Assembly: GCA_012837645.1 (NCBI GenBank) | Contig: DUQU01000016.1 | Location: 1 to 57,164, forward strand | Source: Acholeplasmataceae bacterium | GTDB lineage: Bacteria; Bacillota_I; Bacilli_A; Acholeplasmatales; UBA5453 | Length of the DNA stretch: 57,164 nt | Direction of reading: 5' to 3' | Part shown: positions 24,644-33,931 of the stretch, one piece after another | How the letters are laid out: every line of letters starts with the position of its first letter | Numbering within the stretch: position 1 is the first letter of the stretch | The notes under the pieces: generated by a model | What the model was told of the DNA's origin: nothing | The model's input: only the letters and a program-made list of their open reading frames with translations | The model's database searches: none | Made by a program: the position numbers and the translations under genes

Positions 24644-26446
24644 TTATTTGTATTGCAGTTCATACAAACTATAATAAATCTTACCTAGAGCCAATAACTC
24701 TTGGTGAGTTCCAGCTTCTTTAATTTCACCTTTTTGCATTACATAAATGCGGTCCGCTTTTTGAATCGTTGATAAACGGTGAGCAACAACAATCATCGTG
24801 GAGATTTTCATCATCTTTTCTAATGAATTTTGAATAATTTCTTCTGTTTCACTATCGATATTAGCAGTCGCTTCATCTAAAATCATGATCGTTGGTTCAT
24901 AAACCAAAGCCCGTGCAAATGACAATAATTGCCTTTGTCCAGTAGAAAAGTTATTACCTCTTTCTCTCACGATATGTTCATATTTACCGTCTAAAGATTC
25001 AATAAAACTATCCGCTCCAACATATTCGCTCGCTTTAATAACATCATCTAAAGAAATCTCATCATCTTTAAAGGCGATATTAGATTTTATCGAACCAGTA
25101 AATAAGAAAACATCTTGAGGCATTTGACCAATCTCACTTCTCAAACTATCGAGTTTAATCTTTTTAATGTCGATACCGTCGATTAAAATTTGACCTTTAA
25201 TAATATCATAATTTCTCACAATTAAATTCATAATCGTCGTCTTGCCAGAACCGGTCGCGCCCACAAAAGCAATCGTTTCATTAGCGTTGATTTTAAAGGA
25301 AACATCTTTTAAAACCCACTCATCTTTCACATAATAAAACCAAACATTTTTAAACTCAATCTCCCCTTTAAAATCTTTTAATTCAATCGCGCCTTCACTA
25401 TCGACAATTTCAGGAACAGTTCCTAAAACATCAAAGATTTTCTCAGAACTAGCGAAAGAGCTTTGTAAGACGTTAAAGTTTTCACTTAAGTTTTGCAAAG
25501 GACGATAAAAATCATTAGCATAAGTGTACATCGTAACTAACACCGCTGCTAAAGCAACTAATTGGTCTTTAGTGGCACCGGCTTCAATCGCTTTTATAAT
25601 TTCAATTCCCAAAAAATATATTACAATTAAAGAAGCCAACATCGAAAATAAAAACATTAAAGGACGATAAACAGCAAACATCATCATCTCTCTTAAATGC
25701 TCTCTTCTTAAGTTTTTATTATTTATTGTAAATTCTTCTTTTTTTCTTACCTCTTGATTAAAGATTTGAGTCAGTTTAATTCCACTTAAATTTTCTTGGA
25801 GGTAAGCATTAATTTCCGTATTTCTATTTCTAACTCGACGGTATTGTTTTCTCGCAATCGCCCGATAACCAAAAGTTATTATCGCTACAAAAGGCAATGT
25901 TATTCCCATTATTAAAGTAATTTTGACATTAAAAATTAACATAATAATAAATTGAACAATCATCAAAAGAGTATTTCTAATTAAGTTTACTAACACCGAA
26001 GTATACATCTCCGATAAAGTGTTTGTATCATTAGTAACTCTCGTTATTAATTTACCAATCGGTATTTGATTGAATTGATTTAACGACAACTTTTCGATAT
26101 GTTCAAAAACTTCTTTTCTTAACTGCTTAACGATTTGTTGGCCAGCATCTTGTAAAAGAATTTGTTGGAAATAAACCATCACGACAGCTGACCCAACCGC
26201 GATCAACATCGCTAAAATTATCAAACCGATATAAATAAATTTTTGATTATTAGTAAAAGTTTCATTACCGATAACTCTAATAATAAACCCTAATAACATT
26301 GGAGAAATACTGGAAAGACCTACATCAATTAAAATTAATGCTAAGGCAATAATAAAGTTTTTCTTAAAAGGACCAGCATAACCTAAAAGCCGTTTAAAAA
26401 TATGTGAATCGCTTTGTTTACGAGTATATTCTTCAAAATCACGCAT
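24644..26446 (-). CDS. ABC exporter subunit with the catalytic Walker B Glu
   Basis: A 600-aa half-transporter: six membrane helices (about residues 30-330) and an ATPase domain with Walker A GATGSGKTT, Walker B MILDEATANID and a non-canonical signature FSTGQRQLLSFARAL. In heterodimeric type IV exporters, one subunit keeps the Glu and the other keeps the canonical signature; this is the Glu-bearing partner of 26439..28583. The genes overlap by eight bases. The pair resembles YheI/YheH (BmrC/BmrD), multidrug exporters. Substrate unknown. Confidence 0.9.
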   Translation of the reverse strand: MRDFEEYTRKQSDSHIFKRLLGYAGPFKKNFIIALALILIDVGLSSISPMLLGFIIRVIGNETFTNNQKFIYIGLIILAMLIAVGSAVVMVYFQQILLQDAGQQIVKQLRKEVFEHIEKLSLNQFNQIPIGKLITRVTNDTNTLSEMYTSVLVNLIRNTLLMIVQFIIMLIFNVKITLIMGITLPFVAIITFGYRAIARKQYRRVRNRNTEINAYLQENLSGIKLTQIFNQEVRKKEEFTINNKNLRREHLREMMMFAVYRPLMFLFSMLASLIVIYFLGIEIIKAIEAGATKDQLVALAAVLVTMYTYANDFYRPLQNLSENFNVLQSSFASSEKIFDVLGTVPEIVDSEGAIELKDFKGEIEFKNVWFYYVKDEWVLKDVSFKINANETIAFVGATGSGKTTIMNLIVRNYDIIKGQILIDGIDIKKIKLDSLRSEIGQMPQDVFLFTGSIKSNIAFKDDEISLDDVIKASEYVGADSFIESLDGKYEHIVRERGNNFSTGQRQLLSFARALVYEPTIMILDEATANIDSETEEIIQNSLEKMMKISTMIVVAHRLSTIQKADRIYVMQKGEIKEAGTHQELLALGKIYYSLYELQYK

Positions 26447-28583
26447 CTCCCATCACCCGACCTTCCAAGGTTTGTCTTCTTACCATATCTTGATAAAGCT
26501 CCGAAGACTTCATTAACTCATCATGAGTCCCCACAGCTTTTAATTGGCCTTGGTCAAGCAAAATAATTTTATCCAATTTACGAACCGTAGAAATCCGATG
26601 AGCAATTAAAATTGTTGTTTTACCTTTCCTAACCCGTTCTAAATTAGCCAAAATTGCTTCTTCTGTATTGGTATCTACCGCACTAACAGAATCATCTAAA
26701 ATCAAAATGGGTGCTTCTTTCGCAAGCGCCCTCGCAATCGAAATACGCTGTTTTTGACCTCCAGAAACTGTCACTCCACGTTCCCCTAAAGTAGTTTTAA
26801 ATCCATCTTTAAACTCTGCGATATTATCATAGACATCAGAAAGCTTCGCCGCCTCCACAATTCTATCAAAGGCCATCTCCCCCTCGGAAAAAGCAATATT
26901 TTCAGCAATCGTAGTCGAATATAAAAAGTTATCTTGAGGGACATAAGCGATATTATTTCTCACATTTTGAATATTTAATGACATAATGTCGTAATGATCT
27001 AAATAAATAGAATCATTATCAACATTGTAAGTCCTTAACAACAAATCAACGAAAGTAGATTTACCAGAACCTGTTCTTCCTAAAACACCCACAGATTCTC
27101 CCGCTTTAATCTCAACATTGATATTTTTTAAAATCAAAGTATTAGGCGCGTCCGGATAAGCAAAAGAAAGATTGTTAAAAGTAATACTTCCCTTTAATTC
27201 TTCCTCCTTTTGATGTTTAATTAACTGATATTTTAAAAATCCTTCTTCATTTTGGAGCTTCTCATCATCAAAATCTATCACATTAACTTTATAATAAATG
27301 ACTTCAGGAAGAAGACCTTCATAATAACCTTCATAATGATAAGGGTTAAACAAATTCTTTTTTAAAGGAATGTTTAACTCTAAACCATATAACTCTAAAC
27401 TGACAGTTTTTATCGCCCTAATTTCTTCATTTAAATAAATATTAAACTGAACTTTATGGTCTTCTTTTGAAAAACCAAGCGGATAATCTTTACTAATAAC
27501 AATACTTTTAGCTGTTTTTTCGCCTAAATAAAATTTCGCATAAGGCTGATGTCTAACCGCATCTTCTTTTTGTTTTAAAGCATTTAAATAAAAGTTTAAA
27601 ATATTAGTATCATCTTTAATCAACGGTTTAGCATCTAAAAAGCCACTTATTCGTTGATAAGAAGCCATCGCTTGGCTCCTTAAATTAGCGAATTGAGTTA
27701 AAGCCATCACCGGCCAAATTAAAGTCCCAAACAAAGTAAAAAACTCGAATAAATGTCCCACTTTAAATTGAGCAGGATTTATAATTGCTAAATAAGAACC
27801 AAAACCAAAGATAGCAGCGATTGTTAAATTAATAAAAACCGTTATTACGATATTTACCCAAATCATCGTCCTCACAAAATCCATATGTTTGTTGTAAAAG
27901 TCATCATTAATTTCTTCAAAAAGTAGCGCTTCTTTAACTTCTTTAACAAAACCTTTAATAATCGCGATTCCTGAAAATGATTCTTGAGTAAACTCATTCA
28001 TATACTCAAAAGCATCTTGTCTAAGTCTAAACTTCATTCTCATTTTTCTAATAATAATAAAACCAACAATTCCTAAAAATATCAATGGTATCGTAGAAAA
28101 CAGCGTTAATTTCCAATCCATTTTTAACATTCTAGAAACTACTAAAATAGCTAAAAATAAGCTATCAAAAAGCATTAAGGTTCCTCTACCAAAAGAGGCT
28201 CTAATCGTCTCCGCATCATTGGAGAAAAACGCCATTATCGCACCAACTTTGTGAGTCTGATAATAAGGCTGGTCTAAAATTAAAGCATGATCGAAAAGTT
28301 GCGCTCGGAGATCATATAAGATTTGCCTAGAAGTCCCCATCACGAAAATGCGCCAAAAAAACCTTCCCACCACCATTATTAAGACAATAGTAATAAATTC
28401 TTTTACAAACTTAGACATATATTGTTGCGTCACTAAACCTTCTTCAAAATGGTTGACTAATTGTCCTAAATTTTTGGGGATTTGTAATTGGAACCAATCT
28501 ACTACTAATAAGGCCGCGACGCCTAAAAGAAGCAATATCCCATACTTTAAATAATATTTATTTATGTGTTTACCAAAAATCAA
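26439..28583 (-). CDS. ABC exporter subunit with degenerate ATPase site and a large linker insert
   Basis: A 714-aa half-transporter. Membrane helices occupy residues about 12-300. The ATPase domain from about 465 has Walker A GRTGSGKST, the canonical signature VSGGQKQRISIARAL and Walker B LILDDSVSAVD, where Asp replaces the catalytic Glu. Between the two domains, residues about 325-462 form an insert of roughly 120 residues more than the usual linker, with beta-strand-like segments (VQFNIYLNEEIRAIKTVSLELYG). BmrD-type subunits are also longer than their partners, so the insert may be a family trait. The TTG start has AGGGAG upstream. First gene of the two-gene operon. Confidence 0.88.
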   Translation of the reverse strand: MIFGKHINKYYLKYGILLLLGVAALLVVDWFQLQIPKNLGQLVNHFEEGLVTQQYMSKFVKEFITIVLIMVVGRFFWRIFVMGTSRQILYDLRAQLFDHALILDQPYYQTHKVGAIMAFFSNDAETIRASFGRGTLMLFDSLFLAILVVSRMLKMDWKLTLFSTIPLIFLGIVGFIIIRKMRMKFRLRQDAFEYMNEFTQESFSGIAIIKGFVKEVKEALLFEEINDDFYNKHMDFVRTMIWVNIVITVFINLTIAAIFGFGSYLAIINPAQFKVGHLFEFFTLFGTLIWPVMALTQFANLRSQAMASYQRISGFLDAKPLIKDDTNILNFYLNALKQKEDAVRHQPYAKFYLGEKTAKSIVISKDYPLGFSKEDHKVQFNIYLNEEIRAIKTVSLELYGLELNIPLKKNLFNPYHYEGYYEGLLPEVIYYKVNVIDFDDEKLQNEEGFLKYQLIKHQKEEELKGSITFNNLSFAYPDAPNTLILKNINVEIKAGESVGVLGRTGSGKSTFVDLLLRTYNVDNDSIYLDHYDIMSLNIQNVRNNIAYVPQDNFLYSTTIAENIAFSEGEMAFDRIVEAAKLSDVYDNIAEFKDGFKTTLGERGVTVSGGQKQRISIARALAKEAPILILDDSVSAVDTNTEEAILANLERVRKGKTTILIAHRISTVRKLDKIILLDQGQLKAVGTHDELMKSSELYQDMVRRQTLEGRVMGDA

Positions 28584-28663
28584 TTAAGTCACTCCCTCTT
28601 TATAACGCCTATTAATTATTATATCATAGTAAAAAGATTTATTAATACTTTATTACCGATTCT

Positions 28664-28672
28664 TGCTATAAT
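28664..28672 (+). promoter_or_regulatory. Extended -10 promoter of pepT
   Basis: TGCTATAAT: a consensus -10 (28667-28672) with the upstream TGn element (28664-28666), 15 bases before the pepT ATG. No good -35 box, which is common for extended -10 promoters. Confidence 0.6.
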
Positions 28673-28687
28673 GGTAGTGGTGATAAA

Positions 28688-29887
28688 ATGGAAATAGTAA
28701 AAAGATTTATTAGTTATGCAAAAATGGATACTCAATCCGATCCTAACTCTTTAACATTCCCTTCTACCTCTAAGCAAAAAGAGTTAGCAAGGCTACTTTT
28801 AAAAGAATTAGAACAATTAAAGATTTCTGCTTTTAAGGACGAATACGGTTATCTTTATGGCAAAGTCCCTAAAACAGTACCCAATAAACCCAGTATTGGC
28901 TTTATTGCACATATGGATACCTCTTTTGACGCCCCAGGTTTTCCTGTTAAACCGCGTATCATTAAAAACTATGATGGTTCAACTATCAAGTTAAATGAAA
29001 CACTCTCAATGGATAAAGAAACTTTCCCTGCTTTAAAAGAAGTTATCAATGATGATCTTATCGTCACCGATGGCAATACCTTATTAGGAGCTGATAATAA
29101 AGCCGGCATCGCCATTATTATGGATTTTTTACAAGTTTTAAAAGAAAGCAAACTAGAACATGGTGATATTTATATCGCCTTTACTCCTGATGAAGAAATT
29201 GGCCAAGGAACGAAATATTTTAACTATGATTTTTTTAAAGCCGACTTTGCTTATACTGTTGATGGTGGGAAGGTCGGTACCGTAGAATATGAAAACTTTA
29301 ACGCTGCTAGTGCAAAAGTGACTTTCACCGGGAAATCAATTCATCCTGGTGATGCTAAAAACAGGCTCGTTAACGCGCTTCAAGTGGCCTTCAAGTTTAA
29401 TAGTATGTTGCCGCCTTTTTTAGATCCAGCTAATACCGAAAATAAAGAAGGTTTCAACCATTTAACTAGCGCTTCAGGAACTGTTGAAAAAGCGGAATTA
29501 AATTATATTATTAGAAATCATGATTATGACTTGTTTTTACATCAACAACGAGATTTCCATAAAATTAAAGACTATTTAAATGATTATTATGGCTATCAAA
29601 TTTGTGAAGTCGAAATTAATGAATCTTATTTAAACATGTATGAGATTTTAAAAAAGGATTTAACTCCGATAAAATTAGCCACTCAAGCAATCAAAAATAT
29701 CGGTTTAACTCCTACAAGCCCACCAATACGAGGTGGCACCGATGGAGCCCGCTTAACTTATCAAGGATTGCCTTGTCCTAACTTAGGAACTGGCGGCTTT
29801 AATTTCCATAGTCGCTTTGAGTTTTTAAGTATTAATCAAATGAAAAAAGCAGTTCTTATTTTAAAAGAAATCGTTAAAATTGCTTAA
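28688..29887 (+). CDS. pepT: Peptidase T (tripeptide aminopeptidase)
   Basis: A 399-aa cytoplasmic M20-family metallopeptidase that removes the N-terminal residue of tripeptides. Zinc ligands and active-site residues are visible in FIAHMDTS, GADNKAGIA, PDEEIGQG and VDGG, with the late His in NFHSRFEF. The length is close to the usual 405-410. The ATG follows GGTGAT. It is a single-gene unit with its own promoter and shared terminator. An M20 relative with another substrate is possible, but the TDGARLTYQGLPCPNLGTGG end is typical of PepT. Confidence 0.94.
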   Translation: MEIVKRFISYAKMDTQSDPNSLTFPSTSKQKELARLLLKELEQLKISAFKDEYGYLYGKVPKTVPNKPSIGFIAHMDTSFDAPGFPVKPRIIKNYDGSTIKLNETLSMDKETFPALKEVINDDLIVTDGNTLLGADNKAGIAIIMDFLQVLKESKLEHGDIYIAFTPDEEIGQGTKYFNYDFFKADFAYTVDGGKVGTVEYENFNAASAKVTFTGKSIHPGDAKNRLVNALQVAFKFNSMLPPFLDPANTENKEGFNHLTSASGTVEKAELNYIIRNHDYDLFLHQQRDFHKIKDYLNDYYGYQICEVEINESYLNMYEILKKDLTPIKLATQAIKNIGLTPTSPPIRGGTDGARLTYQGLPCPNLGTGGFNFHSRFEFLSINQMKKAVLILKEIVKIA

Positions 29888-29888
29888 T

Positions 29889-29911
29889 AAAAGGGGAAAA
29901 CTCCCCTTTTT
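29889..29911. terminator. Bidirectional terminator between pepT and the esterase gene
   Basis: An 8-bp stem AAAAGGGG/CCCCTTTT with a 6-base loop between two convergent genes. T-runs follow on both strands. It overlaps the esterase stop codon. Confidence 0.75.
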
Positions 29912-30632
29912 AAATGCCAAAATATTTAATAACTGCTTTAATTTCTCGATCCCAAAACTCCCAATTATGATCACCGGGAGTTAGATTCAAATGATGTTTA
30001 ATTCCTTTTTTAACTAATTCTTCTTTAAATTTAATACTATCATCTAAAAGACCGTCGCTATTCCCACAAGAAAGATAGATGTCGACATCTAAGTTTGCTT
30101 TTAAAAGGTTAAACAAATCAAAATCATGAGGCATTACTTCAGGAAAGATCGCTCTTCCTTTTAAATAGTTTTCTCTTATTCTTTGATAATGTTTTCCCAA
30201 ATCTAAAACACCACTTAAAGAAGCTCCCTTACTATAAAGATGAGAATATTTTAACAAAGAGCGGATTGCCCCATAACCGCCCATTGAAAGCCCAACAATA
30301 CTAGTGTTTTCTCTTTTAAAAACTAAGTTTAAAGTTTCTTTAATTATTTTATGCAACTCTCTATTTAAAAAGTTTTCATATGGATCGTTGAAAAGACCAT
30401 TTAAATACCAACTGTTTTCACCACTGGGCATCACGACGACAATATTTTTACCTTCTAAATATTTTTCTAATCTCGTATATCTTAACCAATTTGTATAATT
30501 GCCCATATAACCATGTAATAAAATCATTAAATGAAGCGGAGCTTTCTTATCGATTTCATTAGGTTTATAAATATTAATATCGATGTCACGCTGTAAATAT
30601 TTGCTAGTCGTCATCAAATGTATTAAAGCCAT
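29910..30632 (-). CDS. Alpha/beta-hydrolase esterase (esterase D / tributyrin esterase type)
   Basis: A 240-aa cytoplasmic hydrolase. The nucleophile elbow is GLSMGGYG, the oxyanion region is ILLHGYMGNYTNW, the acid is likely in CGNSDGLLDDS and the catalytic His in PGDHNWEFW. The closest known group is the EstA/FrmB-like esterases acting on short acyl esters or S-formylglutathione. No formaldehyde-pathway gene is near, so a general short-chain esterase is more likely. Start at ATG 30632. It is separated from the gcv operon by a large hairpin. Confidence 0.85.
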   Translation of the reverse strand: MALIHLMTTSKYLQRDIDINIYKPNEIDKKAPLHLMILLHGYMGNYTNWLRYTRLEKYLEGKNIVVVMPSGENSWYLNGLFNDPYENFLNRELHKIIKETLNLVFKRENTSIVGLSMGGYGAIRSLLKYSHLYSKGASLSGVLDLGKHYQRIRENYLKGRAIFPEVMPHDFDLFNLLKANLDVDIYLSCGNSDGLLDDSIKFKEELVKKGIKHHLNLTPGDHNWEFWDREIKAVIKYFGI

Positions 30633-30729
30633 CTTATCACATCCCTTTGTATAAATATTATACCTTATTTATCTCGTTACGCTGTTAATAACTTTATTTC
30701 TTTATTATCTTTTTGATTTTAAAGATAAG

Positions 30730-30797
30730 AAAATGATTCCCTCTTTATCAACTCTCCTTTTCATTATTGAGAGTGTCTATTTTAAGGGAATCATTTT
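30730..30797 (-). terminator. Large branched hairpin after the glycine cleavage operon
   Basis: AAAATGATTCCC (30730-30741) pairs perfectly with GGGAATCATTTT (30786-30797). Inside, ACTCTC pairs with GAGAGT, giving a two-stem structure. On the minus strand it is followed by a T-rich tract, so it probably ends the gcv operon. Being 98 bases before the esterase start, it could also act in that gene's leader. Confidence 0.65.
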
Positions 30798-30817
30798 ATT
30801 TTAGTTATTTATAATTT

Positions 30818-32256
30818 TTATTCTAAATCACTATATTTTAAAATTGGCTTCCTTACTGCTAAAACCTCATCCAATCTTCTTACTACCGTTCTATGTGGTG
30901 CTGATTTGACTATTTCTGGATTTTCTCGAGCTTCTTTAGCAATTACTTTCATTATTTCAATAAAATGATCTAAAGTTTCTTTTGATTCGGTTTCCACTGG
31001 TTCAATCATCATCGCTTCTTTAACTATCAATGGAAAATAGATAGTAGGAGGATGAACCCCGTAGTCTAATAATCTTTTCGCGATATCCAACGTCTTGACA
31101 CCTGAACTTTTATCTATTAACCCATCAAAAACAACTTCATGCATACAAATCTTATCTACCGCTAATAAATAATCATCTTTTAATGATTCTTTAAGATAAT
31201 TAGTATTTAAAACGGCTAATTTACCTAAGTTTTTAATCTTATTCCCTAGGGTCTTTAAATAAGCATTAGTTTTAACAACGACACTAAAGTTTCCAAAAAA
31301 CTGTCCCACTTTGCCGATTGAATGTTTAGGCTCTAAAAAACGATACTCTTCATCTTCTTTAATAACTACAGGACCTGGTAAATAATCTTTTAAATGACTC
31401 ACTACACCAACTGGACCAGCACCGGGACCACCGCCGCCATGGGGGGTGGAAAATGTTTTATGAACATTTAAATGAATAATATCAAAGCCCATCATTCCTG
31501 GCTTGGCAACACCAAGTAATGGATTTAAATTAGCTCCATCGTAATATAGTAAACCACCAATATCATGAATGAGTTTTGACATCGTTAAAATATCGGGTTC
31601 AAAAATTCCTAATGTATTAGGATTGGTAAGCATAATCCCCGCTATTTCATCGGATAAAACAGACTTCAAAGAATCGATATTAACGGTTCCGTCTGGGTTA
31701 GACTTAACTTCAATTACATCAAAGCCGGCCACTGCTGCACTAGCTGGATTAGTCCCATGAGCAGAATCGGGAACAATTATTTTAGTTCTTTTATAATCTT
31801 CTCTTAATTGATGATATTTTTTAATTATCCAAAGTCCAACTAATTCACCATGAGCTCCAGCAAAAGGAGCGAAAGTAAAATTATCCATTCCTGTTACATC
31901 CGCTAACATCCTATCGGTTTCATAAATTACTTCTAAAGCGCCTTGAGCATATTGCGGTGGCGTTAAAGGATGAATATTATGAAAACCAGGTAAATTAGCA
32001 ATTGCTTCATTAATTTTAGGATTATATTTCATTGTACAAGAACCTAAAGGATAAAACCGGTATCAACACCAAAGTTTTTTTGGCTAAGGTTAGTATAATG
32101 TCTAACGACATCCGGCTCAGAGGCTTCAGGTAAATTAAGCGCTTCTTCTCTTAATAATTGTTGGGGTAAATTCGCTAAATTATTAGTCTCAATATTAAGA
32201 TCATGACCTCTTCTTCCTTTTTTAGAAATTTCAAATATTAATTTATCGTAACTCAT
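30818..32256 (-). pseudogene. gcvPB: Glycine dehydrogenase (decarboxylating) subunit 2, frameshifted
   Basis: The C-terminal half of the P-protein, which binds PLP and releases CO2 from glycine. The PLP lysine motif [14 protein letters not shown] is intact. The frame breaks near 32044-32055: after GVDTGF the sequence should read [21 protein letters not shown] is present, but one base back, and adding one T to the four-T run there restores the frame. The restored length is 480 codons, normal for GcvPB. As read, the first frame stops after 70 residues; the second (404 aa) can restart at ATG 32032. A one-base change in a homopolymer is the most common sequencing error, and the rest of the operon is intact, so an artefact is quite possible. 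The ATG at 32256 has GAGGTG and overlaps gcvPA. Confidence 0.85.
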
Positions 32257-33556
32257 CAATCATCACCTCAACAAATTTATCAATTGCTTTTTTAGGGTAT
32301 TTTTCCGTTACTGCAAATAATAATTTATCTTTCGCAATCGGAAGCCCTATTAAATATCCTTTTTTCAACATCTTTTCTTCAAATTTAAAAGCATCAAATT
32401 TAGTTTTTATTACAAACTCTTTTAAAAAGGGACCTTCATAAGCCGCTTCAAAATAACCAGTTTTTAACAATTCATTATACAAATAATGGCTGTTTGTATA
32501 GGAAGCTTCATTTACCTTAACCAAACCGTCTTTACCCATTAAGGCAGTATACATAACAACCCAAAGTGCCATCAGCGACTGATTGGAACAAATATTTGAG
32601 TTAGCTTTTTCTCTTCTAATATGTTGCTCGCGCGCTTGAAGAGTTAAAACAAAAGCTCTCTTACCATCAACGTCTTTAGTAACGCCGCAAATTCTTCCTG
32701 GCATCTTTCTTACTAATTTTTTAGTTGTCGCCAAATATCCTACATATGGACCTCCAAATTGAAGTGGGATTCCCAAAGGTTGGGCTTCACCAACAGCGAT
32801 ATCAGCTCCATTTGAAAAAGGAGATTTTAAAACAGCTAAAGTTTGAGGGTCACTATTAATAATGAAAAGTCCTCCTTTTTCCTTAATTACATCAGAAAAA
32901 CCATTATAATCCTCAATCAAGCCATAATAATTTGGAGATTGCACAATAACTCCAGCAAAATCGTTTTCATTTTTGATAAAATCTAACGATGGATAACCTG
33001 CCTTTTCTTCAATTTCAACAACATCAATATCGCGATATTGAGCATAAGTTTTAACCACTTTAATCGTTTCCGGATGAACGGTTTTACTTATTAAAACTTT
33101 CTTCCTTTTCGTGTGACTAACAGCCATCAACATCGCTTCCGCAGTTGAAGTCGCTCCATCATACATCGAGGCATTGGCAACTTCCATCCCCGTTAATTCA
33201 GCAATAAAAGATTGAAACTCAAATATATATTGTAGCGTTCCTTGCGATATTTCTGGTTGATATGGTGTATATGAAGTTAAAAACTCACTTCTGGATACTA
33301 AATTATAAATCATTGCTGGAGTGTAGTGATCATACGCCCCTGCCCCTCTAAAGATTTTTAAATTAGCATTTTTTTGAGCTTTTTCACCCATCTCTAATAG
33401 TAATTGATGTTCGCTAAGCGGTTCTTTTAAGTTATACTCTAACTTTTCTTTTATTTCCTGAGGAACATCAACAAATAAGTCATCTAAAGATTTAACATTA
33501 ATGACTTTTAACATTTGCTCGATATCTTCTTTAGTATGAGGAAAATATTTAAACAT
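32243..33556 (-). CDS. gcvPA: Glycine dehydrogenase (decarboxylating) subunit 1
   Basis: The 437-aa N-terminal half of the P-protein of the glycine cleavage system, forming the enzyme with GcvPB. Typical stretches are FPHTKEDIEQML, GAYDHYTPAMI, SRSEFLTSYTPYQPEISQG, ANASMYDGATSTAEA and RKMPGRICGVTKDVDGKRAFVLTLQAREQHIRREKA (given here by its ends). Length is normal and no lesion is seen. It lies three bases after gcvH, and its end overlaps the gcvPB start. Confidence 0.95.
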   Translation of the reverse strand: MFKYFPHTKEDIEQMLKVINVKSLDDLFVDVPQEIKEKLEYNLKEPLSEHQLLLEMGEKAQKNANLKIFRGAGAYDHYTPAMIYNLVSRSEFLTSYTPYQPEISQGTLQYIFEFQSFIAELTGMEVANASMYDGATSTAEAMLMAVSHTKRKKVLISKTVHPETIKVVKTYAQYRDIDVVEIEEKAGYPSLDFIKNENDFAGVIVQSPNYYGLIEDYNGFSDVIKEKGGLFIINSDPQTLAVLKSPFSNGADIAVGEAQPLGIPLQFGGPYVGYLATTKKLVRKMPGRICGVTKDVDGKRAFVLTLQAREQHIRREKANSNICSNQSLMALWVVMYTALMGKDGLVKVNEASYTNSHYLYNELLKTGYFEAAYEGPFLKEFVIKTKFDAFKFEEKMLKKGYLIGLPIAKDKLLFAVTEKYPKKAIDKFVEVMIDELR

Positions 33557-33559
33557 CTT

Positions 33560-33913
33560 TTACGCCTCTTCGTATTCTGCTGGTTTTAATAATGATTTTA
33601 ATTCTTCTTCATCAAAATCTTCAATCTCAATAATAAATTCATTTAAAGGATCTTCATTTAACAATTCTGGTTCATCTTCTAATTTTTCATTTACTTTAGA
33701 AATTTTACCACCAATAGGCATGTTTAAGTCGCTAGCTGCCTTTACTGATTCGATCGCTCCAAAAGCTTCATCTTTATCAAATTGATCGCCAACACTAGGT
33801 AAATCTAAATAAACGATATCTCCTAATTCTTCAGCTGCTTTTTTAGAAATTCCAATTAAAGCCTTTTTGCCCTCTACTTTAATCCATTCATCTGTTTTTG
33901 TATAAAATCTCAT
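33560..33913 (-). CDS. gcvH: Glycine cleavage system H protein
   Basis: A 117-aa lipoyl carrier that shuttles the aminomethyl group between P-, T- and L-proteins. The lipoylated lysine lies in GAIESVKAASDLNMP. The acidic C-terminus and the N-terminal YTKTDEWIKVEGKKALIGIS are typical. A GAGGTGG ribosome site precedes the ATG. The lplA-like gene at the head of this operon could attach its lipoate. Confidence 0.95.
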   Translation of the reverse strand: MRFYTKTDEWIKVEGKKALIGISKKAAEELGDIVYLDLPSVGDQFDKDEAFGAIESVKAASDLNMPIGGKISKVNEKLEDEPELLNEDPLNEFIIEIEDFDEEELKSLLKPAEYEEA

Positions 33914-33931
33914 TTCTTTCCACCTCTTCTT

